A stretch of 64,000 bases of DNA. Origin: Actinospica sp035493475 (GTDB lineage: Bacteria > Actinomycetota > Actinomycetes > Streptomycetales > Catenulisporaceae). Under the pieces are notes generated by a model. That model did not search any database and had not been told where the DNA came from. It saw only the letters and a list, made by a program, of their open reading frames with translations. The stretch is from positions 1 to 64,000 of the forward strand of contig DATJIF010000212.1 of assembly GCA_035493475.1 (NCBI GenBank), read 5' to 3'. Of this stretch, positions 32,970-41,009 are shown piece after piece. Every line of letters starts with the position of its first letter. Position 1 is the stretch's first letter. The position numbers and the translations under genes are program-made.

Positions 32970-34814
32970 CTACGGTTCGGCGAGCGTCTCCAGGATCTGC
33001 TGGCCGTACTTCGCGAGCTTGCTCTCGCCGATGCCGTTGATCTGGCCGAGGGCGGCGAGGCTCGCCGGGGCCTGCACGGCGATCAGACGCAGCGTCGCGT
33101 CGTGGAAGACCACGTAGGCGGGGACGCCCTGCTCCTTGGCCGTGGCGCCGCGCCAGGCGCGCAGGCGTTCGAAGACCGGGACGGCCTGCTCGGGAAGGTC
33201 CGCCGCGGCCGCCGCCTGATCGCGGCGCTTGGCCGGGCGGGCCTTCGCCTGCTTCTCGGGTTCGCGGCGGAAACTGACCTTGTGGTCCCCGCGCAGCACG
33301 GCGCCGCTGGCCTCGGTCAGCGCCAGCGTGTTGTGGTCGCTCTCCACCATCAGCAGGCCCTGTGCGAGCAGTTGCCGGACCACGCCGCGCCATTCGCCGT
33401 CGGTCAGTTCGGTGCCGATGCCGAACACGCTCAGCTTGTCGTGGTCGAACTGCGTGACCTTCACCGTCTGCTTGCCGAGCAGGATGTCGATCGACTGGCC
33501 GGCGCCGAACCGCTGCCGACGCTCGGACTTCAGGCGGTAGACCGTGGACAGCAGCTTCTGCGCGGCGATCGTGCCGTCCCACGACTCCGGCGGGTTCAGG
33601 CACGTGTCGCAGTTGCCGCAGGGGGCGCCGCGTTCGCCGAAGTAGGCGAGCAGTTGCACGCGGCGGCACTCGACCGTCTCGCACAGCGCCAGCATCGCGT
33701 CGAGGTGCGCGGTGAGCTGGCGGCGGTGCGCGTCGTCGCCCTCGGAGCCGTCGATCATCTTGCGCTGCTGCACGACGTCCTGCAGGCCGTACGCGAGCCA
33801 CGCGGTCGACGGCAGCCCGTCGCGGCCCGCGCGGCCGGTCTCCTGGTAGTAGCCCTCGACGGACTTCGGCAGGTCGAGGTGGGCGACGAAGCGCACGTCG
33901 GGCTTGTCGATGCCCATGCCGAACGCGATCGTGGCGACCATCACCAGGCCGTCCTCACGCAGGAAGCGGGCCTGGTTCCTGGCTCGCACGTTCGCGTCGA
34001 GACCGGCGTGGTACGGCAGGGCATTGATTCCGTTGTCGACCAGGAACTGCGCAGTCTTCTCCGTGGAGGCGCGCGAGAGGCAGTAGACGATGCCCGCGTC
34101 GCCGACGTGCTCGGTGCGCAGCAGGTCCAGCAACTGCCGCTGCGGCTCGTTCTTGGGCACGATGCGGTACTGGATGTTCGGCCGGTCAAAGCTCGACACG
34201 AAGTGCTTGGCGTCCGTCAGCTTCAGCCGGGTCGCGATCTCCGCGTGCGTGGCCTCGGTGGCGGTCGCGGTCAGGGCGATCCGCGGCACGCTCGGCCAGC
34301 GCTCGTGCAGCATCGAGAGCCCGAGATAGTCCGGCCGGAAGTCGTGTCCCCACTGCGCCACGCAGTGCGCCTCGTCGATGGCGAACAGCGAGATCTCGCC
34401 GCGGTCGAGCAGCTCCAGCGTCGCGTCCAGCCGCAGCCGTTCGGGGGCGAGATAGAGCAGGTCGAGCTCACCGGCGACGAACGCGGACTCGACGAGGCGG
34501 CGCTCCTCGTAGCCCTGCGTCGAGTTCAGGAATCCGGCGCGCACCCCGAGCGCCGTGAGCGCGTCCACCTGGTCCTGCATCAGCGCGATGAGCGGCGAGA
34601 TCACGACTCCGACGCCGCCGCGCACCAATGCGGGCACCTGGTAACACAATGACTTCCCGCTGCCGGTCGACATCAGGACCAGCGCGTCACCGCCGCCGAT
34701 GACGTGCTCGATGATCTCGCTCTGCCGACCCCGGAACGCGTCGTACCCGAACACGCGCCGGAGCACCGAGACAGCGTCGACGTCGGACTCGTGATCGATT
34801 TCCGGCGAACTCAT
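32970..34814 (-). CDS. recQ: RecQ family ATP-dependent DNA helicase
   Basis: A 614-residue 3'-5' helicase. N-terminal helicase lobe: FRGRQSEIIEHVIGGGDAL, Walker A LMSTGSGKSLCYQ, DEAH box FAIDEAHCVAQWGHDFRPDY. Second lobe: QETGRAGRDGLPS with arginine finger. The RecQ zinc site is CRRVQLLAYFGERGAPCGNC with DTC after it, then the RQC winged helix and a C-terminal HRDC domain (RLRAWRGATAKEQGVPAYVV). Complete and of normal length. It acts in recombination and fork repair. No operon partner; the P450 gene ends 22 bp upstream on the same strand. Confidence 0.96.
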   Translation of the reverse strand: MSSPEIDHESDVDAVSVLRRVFGYDAFRGRQSEIIEHVIGGGDALVLMSTGSGKSLCYQVPALVRGGVGVVISPLIALMQDQVDALTALGVRAGFLNSTQGYEERRLVESAFVAGELDLLYLAPERLRLDATLELLDRGEISLFAIDEAHCVAQWGHDFRPDYLGLSMLHERWPSVPRIALTATATEATHAEIATRLKLTDAKHFVSSFDRPNIQYRIVPKNEPQRQLLDLLRTEHVGDAGIVYCLSRASTEKTAQFLVDNGINALPYHAGLDANVRARNQARFLREDGLVMVATIAFGMGIDKPDVRFVAHLDLPKSVEGYYQETGRAGRDGLPSTAWLAYGLQDVVQQRKMIDGSEGDDAHRRQLTAHLDAMLALCETVECRRVQLLAYFGERGAPCGNCDTCLNPPESWDGTIAAQKLLSTVYRLKSERRQRFGAGQSIDILLGKQTVKVTQFDHDKLSVFGIGTELTDGEWRGVVRQLLAQGLLMVESDHNTLALTEASGAVLRGDHKVSFRREPEKQAKARPAKRRDQAAAAADLPEQAVPVFERLRAWRGATAKEQGVPAYVVFHDATLRLIAVQAPASLAALGQINGIGESKLAKYGQQILETLAEP

Positions 34815-34836
34815 GCCGAAAGTCTAAGGGGCGCGG

Positions 34837-36051
34837 TCACCAGTCGGCGGGGAACGTGACCATCGAGTCGACGATCTCGCCGCCGGTGAACGTCAGCTCG
34901 TCGCGCGTGACGGCCATCCGCAGCGTGGGCAGCCGCCGGAGCAGCGTGCCGAGCCCGATGACCAGCTCGGCCTTGGCCAGGTGCGCGCCGAGGCAGTAGT
35001 GCGGGCCGCCGCCGAAGATGAGGGAGACCGGGGCGTCGCGGTCGAAGCGGATGGTGTCCGGGTCCGGATACGCCTCGGGGTCGCGCATGGCCGCGTTGCT
35101 GGGGATCGCGATCGCCTGACCGGCCTTGACCGTGCCCGACGGGAGTTCGACGTCTTCGACAGCGAGCCGTAGCAGGGCACTGTTGCTCAGCCCGGTGAAG
35201 CGCAGCAGTTCGTCGACCGCGGCCGGGATCGCGTCGGGCTCGTCGAGAAGTCGCCGCCACAGCGCGCGATCGCCGTCGAGGAGCTCGGCGAGGAAGCGGC
35301 TCAGCGCGGTGGACGTGGTCTCGTTGCCGACCGCGATCAGGCCCGTCACCAGGCTCAGCAGCTCGGTCTCGGTCAGCCGGTCCTCGCCGTCGCGCGCCGC
35401 GATCAGGTCGTCGATCAGGTCCTCGCCGGGATCCGCGCGCTTGGCGGCGATCAGTGCGGCGACATAGCCCAGGAACTCGCCGATCTGCGCCGTCATCTCC
35501 GCCGGCTCCATCTTCGCGCCGGAGGAGAAGGCGTTCGACCAGACGCGGAACCGCAGCGCGTCCCGCCCCGGCACGCCGAGCAGCTGGCAGATGATGCGGA
35601 CCGGCAGCGCGAAGCAGTACTCGGCCACGAGGTCGGCGGGCGGCCCGGCCTGCTCCAGCGCGTCGACCAGCTCGTCCGCGACCTGCTGGATCACCGGCTT
35701 CCAGCACTCCACGCGGCGCGGGGTGAACGCGCTCGCGACGATGCGGCGGATGCGCAGGTGGTCCTCGCCGTCCTTGTTCAGCAGTACGTCAGGGTCCTGC
35801 AGGAAGCTCGGCTCGACCGTCATCCGCGGCGACCCCGGCGCGGTCAGGTCGTGCGAGAGGCGCGTGTCGGCCACCGCCGCGGCCACGTCGCGGTACGTCA
35901 GCAGCAGGATCGCCGGGTCACCGCTCGGCAGCCGCACCTGTCCGAACGGGCACTTCGCCCGGCGCTCGGCGTACTCGGCGGGCGGGACGAGCGAGTGCTC
36001 GGAGACGAACGGAAACGCCGGGAGCTCGGAAGTTCCGTCGAGGTCTGTCAT
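34837..36051 (-). CDS. Cytochrome P450 monooxygenase (CYP105-like class I)
   Basis: A 404-residue bacterial P450. The I-helix oxygen-binding motif is GLIAVGNETTS (G-x-E-T), the ExxR pair lies in VDELLRF, and the heme-binding loop is FGGGPHYCLGAHLAKAEL with the axial Cys. Near the N-terminus are the CPFGQVRLPSGDPAILLLTY pattern and SHDLTAPGSPR typical of actinomycete enzymes. No ferredoxin or reductase is adjacent. Divergent from a 54-residue peptide gene, which raises the possibility that a peptide is its substrate. Start ATG 36051 or GTG 36060 are both possible. Confidence 0.93.
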   Translation of the reverse strand: MTDLDGTSELPAFPFVSEHSLVPPAEYAERRAKCPFGQVRLPSGDPAILLLTYRDVAAAVADTRLSHDLTAPGSPRMTVEPSFLQDPDVLLNKDGEDHLRIRRIVASAFTPRRVECWKPVIQQVADELVDALEQAGPPADLVAEYCFALPVRIICQLLGVPGRDALRFRVWSNAFSSGAKMEPAEMTAQIGEFLGYVAALIAAKRADPGEDLIDDLIAARDGEDRLTETELLSLVTGLIAVGNETTSTALSRFLAELLDGDRALWRRLLDEPDAIPAAVDELLRFTGLSNSALLRLAVEDVELPSGTVKAGQAIAIPSNAAMRDPEAYPDPDTIRFDRDAPVSLIFGGGPHYCLGAHLAKAELVIGLGTLLRRLPTLRMAVTRDELTFTGGEIVDSMVTFPADW

Positions 36052-36180
36052 ACGGCTCACGGTAACCGCGCGGCGCGCCGACGCAAGTGCACCGGGGATC
36101 TACCGATTCCTAACCGGCCCGCCGGACAGTGGCCGCAGCGCGACGGCCCACTCAGCCCCCTGACGTAGCTGGAGGAAAGC

Positions 36181-36345
36181 ATGTCCGACTCGATCGAGAA
36201 GTTCGACACGGGCTTCGGGAACCTCTGCCCGCTGTACATCGAACCGGCGATGCTCGGCGAGGACGACGTCCTGGCCCACAGCGCCGACCTGCCGGCCGAG
36301 GACACCGAGGAGCCCGCACGCGAGGAGGTCCCGACCGGCGACTGA
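36181..36345 (+). CDS. Small acidic 54-residue protein, unrecognised
   Basis: A short ORF beginning MSDSIEKFDTGFGNLCPLYI and ending EEPAREEVPTGD, with an ideal ribosome site (GGAGGAAAGC directly before the ATG). The first half is mixed with aromatic residues and one Cys; the second half carries about a dozen Asp/Glu. No signal peptide or membrane helix. It lies 129 bp from the divergent P450 start and 88 bp before the WXG100-like gene. It could be a small partner of the WXG proteins, or a peptide precursor; I cannot assign it. Coding is supported by the ribosome site and the clean GC3 pattern. Confidence 0.7.
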   Translation: MSDSIEKFDTGFGNLCPLYIEPAMLGEDDVLAHSADLPAEDTEEPAREEVPTGD

Positions 36346-36433
36346 GGAACCGGGCACGGCGGGGACCGGTCCCTCGCTCCGTTTGCCACGCTGTCGGTGA
36401 CGCTGACAACGAGAAGGAGCGGAGGTTCCCGCC

Positions 36434-37009
36434 GTGAGCATCCAGCTGCCGAGCGAGCTCACCTGGTGCCTGAACATGCTGGGCATCCCGTGGCCCGACA
36501 TCGACGAGGACCAGTTGCACAACTGGGCGACCCAGGTCCGGACCTACGCGAACAACACGTCGGACACCCACGACGCCGCGCACGCGAAGGTCAAGTCGCT
36601 GTCCGCCACCACGCACGGCGAGTCGTACGACGCGTTGCGCGCGGGCTGGGAGAAGGCGTCGAACACCCACATGAAGGAGATGGTGGACGGCTGCCACCTG
36701 TTCGCGGACGCGCTGGACGCGGCGGCCGACGTCGTGATCGTGGTCAAGGGCGCGATCATCGCGGCGCTGACGGTGATGGCGGCACAGATCGCGGCCGCGC
36801 AGGCGTCCGCGGCGATCACCGGCGGCGCCTCGGAGGCGACCATCCCGGCCGTCGTCCAGGGCACGCAGACCACGGTCCAGTCGGCGCTGAACCAGTTGGC
36901 GCAGCAGGTGGTCAGCGGTCTGCTCAAGGCCGTGGCCAACCCGCTCGAGGACACCATCGCCCGCGCGGTCGAGGGGATGGTCTTCCCCGGCATCCGGCTC
37001 GGAAAGTAG
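36434..37009 (+). CDS. WXG100-like protein resembling the CpnT N-terminal trafficking domain
   Basis: A 191-residue protein starting at GTG 36434 (GAAGGAGCGGAGG upstream). The start SIQLPSELTWCLNMLGIPWP, then DIDEDQLHNWATQVRTYA, is the hallmark of the WXG100-like module that opens CpnT-type and other polymorphic toxins exported by ESX-like systems. A WEK motif sits near residue 75 and hydrophobic helices (IVVKGAIIAALTVMAAQIAA) follow. Here the module stands alone: no toxin domain is fused. It overlaps nothing but sits 13 bp before the next WXG-like gene. Confidence 0.83.
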   Translation: MSIQLPSELTWCLNMLGIPWPDIDEDQLHNWATQVRTYANNTSDTHDAAHAKVKSLSATTHGESYDALRAGWEKASNTHMKEMVDGCHLFADALDAAADVVIVVKGAIIAALTVMAAQIAAAQASAAITGGASEATIPAVVQGTQTTVQSALNQLAQQVVSGLLKAVANPLEDTIARAVEGMVFPGIRLGK

Positions 37010-37022
37010 AGGGGAACCGGCC

Positions 37023-37865
37023 ATGGGCACGGGATACAGCCTGGACATGAACGAGCACCGCGCCGCCGCCGACGTGATCGACGGCTACGGCGACATCCAG
37101 GCGGAGCACGGTTCGACGCTGGCCTCGGCGACCAGCACCCCGCTGAGCAGTTCGGGGACGGGGATCTCCGGCGCCATCTCGCAGATCGCGCAGGGCACGC
37201 TGCAGAAGATCGTCACCGACGTCACCTCGACGACGCAGGGCTTCGCGCGCGACACCGCGCAGGGGCTGCGCACGCAGGCCGACAACGCCGAGAAGCTGGA
37301 GACGGAGCTCGCGGGCAACACCAAGGCGATCCTCAACGACACGCCCGCGTCGCTGCTCGGCAGCGGCTTCACCGGCGGCGGCCTGTCGTCCGGGTTCGGC
37401 AGCAGCAGCCCGCTGACATCGTACGGAAGCGGCGGCCTGTCCAGCATGTCCGCCACTCCCCTGACCGGCTCGACTCCGCTGGACGAGGGATCGTCCGCGG
37501 AGAGCGAGTCCGGCCTCGCCGGAGCCGGGATAGCCGCCGAGGAGGCGCCGCAGGAGTCGTCCACGGCGATGATGTCCCAGCCGATGCGCGGCGGCATGGG
37601 CGGCGCCGGGAGCACGGAGGAGCGCGGCCAGCGTCCGGACTATCTCAAGTCCAAGACGGAGCTCTCCGACAAGGACGGCGGCAAGGCGAAGGCCGCGATC
37701 GACAAGCACCTGAAGGAGTGCGGCGCCGCGCCGATCCCGCTCAGCGCCGACACCCTGGTCTGCGCGAAGTGCGGCAGCATCCTGACGATCGAGGCCGACG
37801 CGGTCCCCGCCGGAACTCCGTCCGACGAGGACCCGTTATCTCAGTTCGCTGCTACTGCCAGCTGA
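37023..37865 (+). CDS. WXG-like helical protein with Gly/Ser-rich middle and C-terminal CxxC ribbon
   Basis: A 280-residue protein with GAGGGG upstream. Residues 1-105 are helical and resemble small ESX substrates or partners. Residues about 110-195 are low-complexity Gly/Ser. The end holds LVCAKCGSILTIEA, half of a zinc-ribbon, preceded by KHLKECGAAP, which may give a third Cys. A TTA Leu codon is at 37836-37838 in a tail (LSQFAATAS) with less GC-rich codons than the rest. It overlaps the convergent secreted-protein gene by 14 bp. Probably functions with the preceding WXG100-like protein. Confidence 0.75.
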   Translation: MGTGYSLDMNEHRAAADVIDGYGDIQAEHGSTLASATSTPLSSSGTGISGAISQIAQGTLQKIVTDVTSTTQGFARDTAQGLRTQADNAEKLETELAGNTKAILNDTPASLLGSGFTGGGLSSGFGSSSPLTSYGSGGLSSMSATPLTGSTPLDEGSSAESESGLAGAGIAAEEAPQESSTAMMSQPMRGGMGGAGSTEERGQRPDYLKSKTELSDKDGGKAKAAIDKHLKECGAAPIPLSADTLVCAKCGSILTIEADAVPAGTPSDEDPLSQFAATAS

Positions 37866-40245
37866 ACGTGTCGCCGAGGAACTTCATGGTGGCGGCGGTG
37901 AGACCGCTCTTCGAGGTGTTGCCGTCGCCGTACCAGACCGTGTCGCCGTCGTCCTGGATCAGGTAGACCGAACCGCCCGCGACCAGCGGATCGGGCACCG
38001 CGCCGATGCCCTCCCAGGCGCCGTCGGCCGCCGGGGCCGGGATCGTCACCGCGTCCTTGACCGGCGCGTCGGCCGCCACGCCGTCCCAGGAGTAGAGCGC
38101 CGCCTGGTCGTTGTCGCCGTTCGCGGTGCCCGCCAGGATGACGTACTGGCTGTCGGCGTTCTTCCGGATGTCGCGGATGCCGAGGCCGCCGAGGTTCATC
38201 TGGATCGCGCTGCCGAACGTGGCGGTGCTCGCGGCCCCGGTGACGAGCTGGTCCAGGTTGGTGACCGGGACGATCAGCGCGTTGGTCCGGGTGGAGGTGT
38301 TCTCCAGCGGCGCGCGGAAGGAGAAGTACGCCGTGCTGCTGGAGCCGGGGGCGAATTCGAGGCCTTCGACGTTGAACGACGAGGTGGTGTGCCCGCCGAC
38401 GCCGTCCGCCGCGGAGGCCGCGAGACCGAGCGCGTTGCCGTTCGCCTCGTCCCAGCTGAGCATGTCGTCGCGCAGGCCGGTGTAGGCGCCGACGTAGCTG
38501 AGGCTGGTGGACGCGCCGGTCCCGGTCACGTCCGTCGCGAACACGGTGCTGCGCGAGGGCTCGAGGTTGCCGCTGCTGCTGTTGCTCATCGAGCCGGTCC
38601 AGTAGATGCGGCTGCCGACCTTGGCCGCGCCCTCGATGTCGACCTCGGTGGTGCCGTAAGGCAGTTCCGAGGTGAAGTCGAAGGTCTTGACCGGCTGCGT
38701 GACGCCCTGCTGGTAGAGGTAGAGCACGTTCGTCTCGTCGTCGCCGACGATGAAGTAGCCGCCGCCCGCGTCGATCATCGCCGAGGCGTTGCCGATGCCG
38801 GAGTAGTAGTCGGCCGACGGATCACCCGAGTCCGCGAACGACGCCGCGTACGCGATGCTGGCCGTGGCGGTGCTGCCGTTCGGGGCGGTCGCGGTGATCG
38901 TCAGCGTCGCGTAGCCCTCGGCCGACGGCGTGACCGTCAGCGTGCGGGCGGCGCCGGTGCCCGAGAACGTCAGGCCGGAGTCCGGAACGACGCTGGTCTT
39001 GGAGGACGTGGCCGTCAGCGTGACCGCCGAGGCGCCGTAGTACGGGTCGCCGACCGTGATCGTCGCCGTCGGGTTCTTCGTGTTGCCCACCGCGCCGAGC
39101 AGCGTGGCGGGACCGGCCGCGATCGTCGGGGTCTTACTCGCGCTGCTGCCGACGCTCGGCACGAAGGCCACGCCGCGGAACGCCTCCTTGGACGCGGCGG
39201 AAGCCAGCGTCGTGACGGAGCCGGACATGGACGCGGCCGCACCCGCCGTGTCAGTGACCTTGTACAGCGTGCCGCTGGTGCCGGACGAACCGGCCGCGGT
39301 CGCGTACAGCACGGCCTGGCCGCCGACCACCGAGCCGGTCAGGCCCACGATGTTGGACACCGACTTGCTGCCCTCGGCCTTCCAACTCCCGCTGACCAGG
39401 CTGAACTTCTCGACCTTGCCCGCGGTGTCGTCCGCCACGTACATCGTGTCAGGGGTCGAACCACCGGACAGACTCAGCAGCACCGCGCTGTAGGGGTCGC
39501 CGCTGCTCTCCGGGTCGCCCGGCAGGTTCGTCAGCGACTGCCCGGACGTGGTCGGCGTGCCGGTGCCCACGGCCGAGACGCCGATGCCGCTCTTCGCGGA
39601 CGTCGTGTACAGCTGGCCGTCCACGACCTCGACGTCGCGCACGTTCGAGCCGTTGAGCTGCGTGTAAGAGCTCGAACCCAGCGTCGTGTAGCCGATGCCC
39701 TCGCTGGCCCCGGAGACCCAGATGTTCGTACCATCGGTGCTGGCCGCGCCACGCACGTTGTTGCCGTCCGCGAACCCGCTGAGCATCGTGGACGTGTCGA
39801 TGGTGCCGTCGCCCGCGACCCGCGCGACGGTCACATCGTTCGTGCCCGAGACGCTCTTGGTGCCGACCGCCTGGTGGTAGCCGGGCGCGAGCAGGTAGCG
39901 GCCGTCCGCGGAGAGGGTGAGCTGGCCCTCGGAGGCGGCGCTTCCGGAGGCGGTCAGTTCGTGCGTGCTCCCGCTGTCCGCGGTGGGCAGCTCGATCGAC
40001 TGCACGAGCGTGCCGGAAGGGCTGTACTCGTCCAGGAAGACCGGAACGGCGGTGCTGCTCAGCGAACTGCTGCCGTCGCCCACGCGGTAGACGACGAGGT
40101 CGCCCGCGGTGAACGCGGAGGACGTGCTCGCACTGGCGACGACGGCCGGGACGACCAGCGCGCCGACCGCGAGGGTGCTCGCGGCGACCGCGCTGACGAC
40201 GGCCCGGCGGCGGCCGGAACGGGAGGCTGGGGCTTTTTCAGTCAC
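37852..40245 (-). CDS. Secreted beta-propeller-like protein, unrecognised
   Basis: A 797-residue extracellular protein starting at GTG 40245. The signal peptide covers about 40 residues (VVSAVAASTLAVGALVVPAV). The body is rich in Ser, Thr, Gly and short strands with repeating blade-like patterns: DGRYLLAPGYHQA, DGTNIWVSG, DTMYVADDTAGKVEKF. Residues about 385-465 form an Ig/Big-like domain (GPATLLGAVGNTKNPTATIT). The C-terminal half is a second propeller-like region. It may bind or hydrolyse an external substrate, but no catalytic motif is clear. No operon partners; divergent gap to the ArsR-like gene is 109 bp and shows nothing obvious. Confidence 0.7.
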   Translation of the reverse strand: MTEKAPASRSGRRRAVVSAVAASTLAVGALVVPAVVASASTSSAFTAGDLVVYRVGDGSSSLSSTAVPVFLDEYSPSGTLVQSIELPTADSGSTHELTASGSAASEGQLTLSADGRYLLAPGYHQAVGTKSVSGTNDVTVARVAGDGTIDTSTMLSGFADGNNVRGAASTDGTNIWVSGASEGIGYTTLGSSSYTQLNGSNVRDVEVVDGQLYTTSAKSGIGVSAVGTGTPTTSGQSLTNLPGDPESSGDPYSAVLLSLSGGSTPDTMYVADDTAGKVEKFSLVSGSWKAEGSKSVSNIVGLTGSVVGGQAVLYATAAGSSGTSGTLYKVTDTAGAAASMSGSVTTLASAASKEAFRGVAFVPSVGSSASKTPTIAAGPATLLGAVGNTKNPTATITVGDPYYGASAVTLTATSSKTSVVPDSGLTFSGTGAARTLTVTPSAEGYATLTITATAPNGSTATASIAYAASFADSGDPSADYYSGIGNASAMIDAGGGYFIVGDDETNVLYLYQQGVTQPVKTFDFTSELPYGTTEVDIEGAAKVGSRIYWTGSMSNSSSGNLEPSRSTVFATDVTGTGASTSLSYVGAYTGLRDDMLSWDEANGNALGLAASAADGVGGHTTSSFNVEGLEFAPGSSSTAYFSFRAPLENTSTRTNALIVPVTNLDQLVTGAASTATFGSAIQMNLGGLGIRDIRKNADSQYVILAGTANGDNDQAALYSWDGVAADAPVKDAVTIPAPAADGAWEGIGAVPDPLVAGGSVYLIQDDGDTVWYGDGNTSKSGLTAATMKFLGDTFSWQ

Positions 40246-40354
40246 GGGTAGGTGGCTGCCACTTCTTCATGAGGTGAGAACAACAATCCACGTCACCATT
40301 TCCGCGGCGGGTGACGTGAAGGTGAACCAGGGTTCACACCTCGGCGGCCATCTG

Positions 40355-40933
40355 CTACTCGTCCTCCGGAACGATGAAGAAGCGCACTGACATCTGCCGC
40401 GCGCCGGGCGGGGCCTCGTACAGCGAACGCGAGTACTTTTCGACCAGAGCGCGGTATTCGGCCACGAAGCTGCGCACCTCGTCCTCGGTGAGCGCCGTGC
40501 CGAAACGGTCGCCGTCCACCCAGCCGCCGCCCGCGTCGTACTCGGCCGTGAAGCGCAGGTAGAGCTCGATGTCGTGGCTGGCGCGCATCGACGCGAGCTG
40601 CTCGGAGGCCTCCCGCTCCTCGGCCGTCATCTGCGAGCGCGGCGGCGTGCGCACCGAGATGCGCGAGACGCGCCACCAGCGCTCCCGGCCGTTCGCCAGC
40701 TCGCCGACCTCGTCGATCAGGTGCTGCTCGGCGAGCTTGCGCAGGTGGTAGCTCGTGGTGCCGGTGCTCTCGCCGAGGGCCTTCGCGAGCGCGGTCGAGT
40801 TGGCCGGCCCGTGCTCGGCGAGGTGCGCCAGGATGCGCCGCCGGACCGGGTTGCTCCACGTCTGGTAGAGCGCGATCCGCTCCTCCGCCGTCGTGCCGAT
40901 GTCGCGAAGCCCTGGGTCGGCAGGTTCAGCCAT
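40355..40933 (-). CDS. ArsR-like winged-helix regulator
   Basis: A 192-residue transcription factor. Residues about 20-90 hold the winged helix: WSNPVRRRILAHLAEHGPAN, STALAKALGESTGTTSYHLRK and the wing NGRERWWRV. The rest is a helical domain that may bind a ligand. ATG 40933 is chosen; the longer reading to 41314 covers the divergent gene. It is divergent from a serine hydrolase gene and a palindrome lies between, so control of that gene is likely. Confidence 0.88.
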   Translation of the reverse strand: MAEPADPGLRDIGTTAEERIALYQTWSNPVRRRILAHLAEHGPANSTALAKALGESTGTTSYHLRKLAEQHLIDEVGELANGRERWWRVSRISVRTPPRSQMTAEEREASEQLASMRASHDIELYLRFTAEYDAGGGWVDGDRFGTALTEDEVRSFVAEYRALVEKYSRSLYEAPPGARQMSVRFFIVPEDE

Positions 40934-40956
40934 GGACGTAAGGATACCTGCCGAGC

Positions 40957-41003
40957 CTCTTTGCAGAATCGGTTTGCAAAGAGTCTCTGCAACTGTGTAC
41001 CGT
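40957..41003 (+). promoter_or_regulatory. Operator and leaderless promoter of the serine hydrolase gene
   Basis: CTCTTTGCA (40957-40965) and TGCAAAGAG (40975-40983) form a perfect inverted repeat; TTGCA / TGCAA (40974-40978 and 40988-40992) overlaps it. TTGCAA (40974-40979), 18 bp and TACCGT (40998-41003) make a promoter whose -10 ends six bases before ATG 41010. The repeat covers the -35, consistent with repression by the divergent ArsR-like protein. Confidence 0.68.
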
Positions 41004-41009
41004 GGTCGC

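Noticed and set aside
34837..36051. Defective P450 because the I-helix lacks the usual Asp
   Set aside because: VGNETTS still satisfies the G-x-(D/E)-T pattern with Glu, so the enzyme is probably active.
36362..36373. GGGACCGGTCCC palindrome as an operator for the WXG100-like gene
   Set aside because: A perfect 12-bp palindrome, but no second copy and no adjacent regulator; GC-rich palindromes of this length occur by chance.
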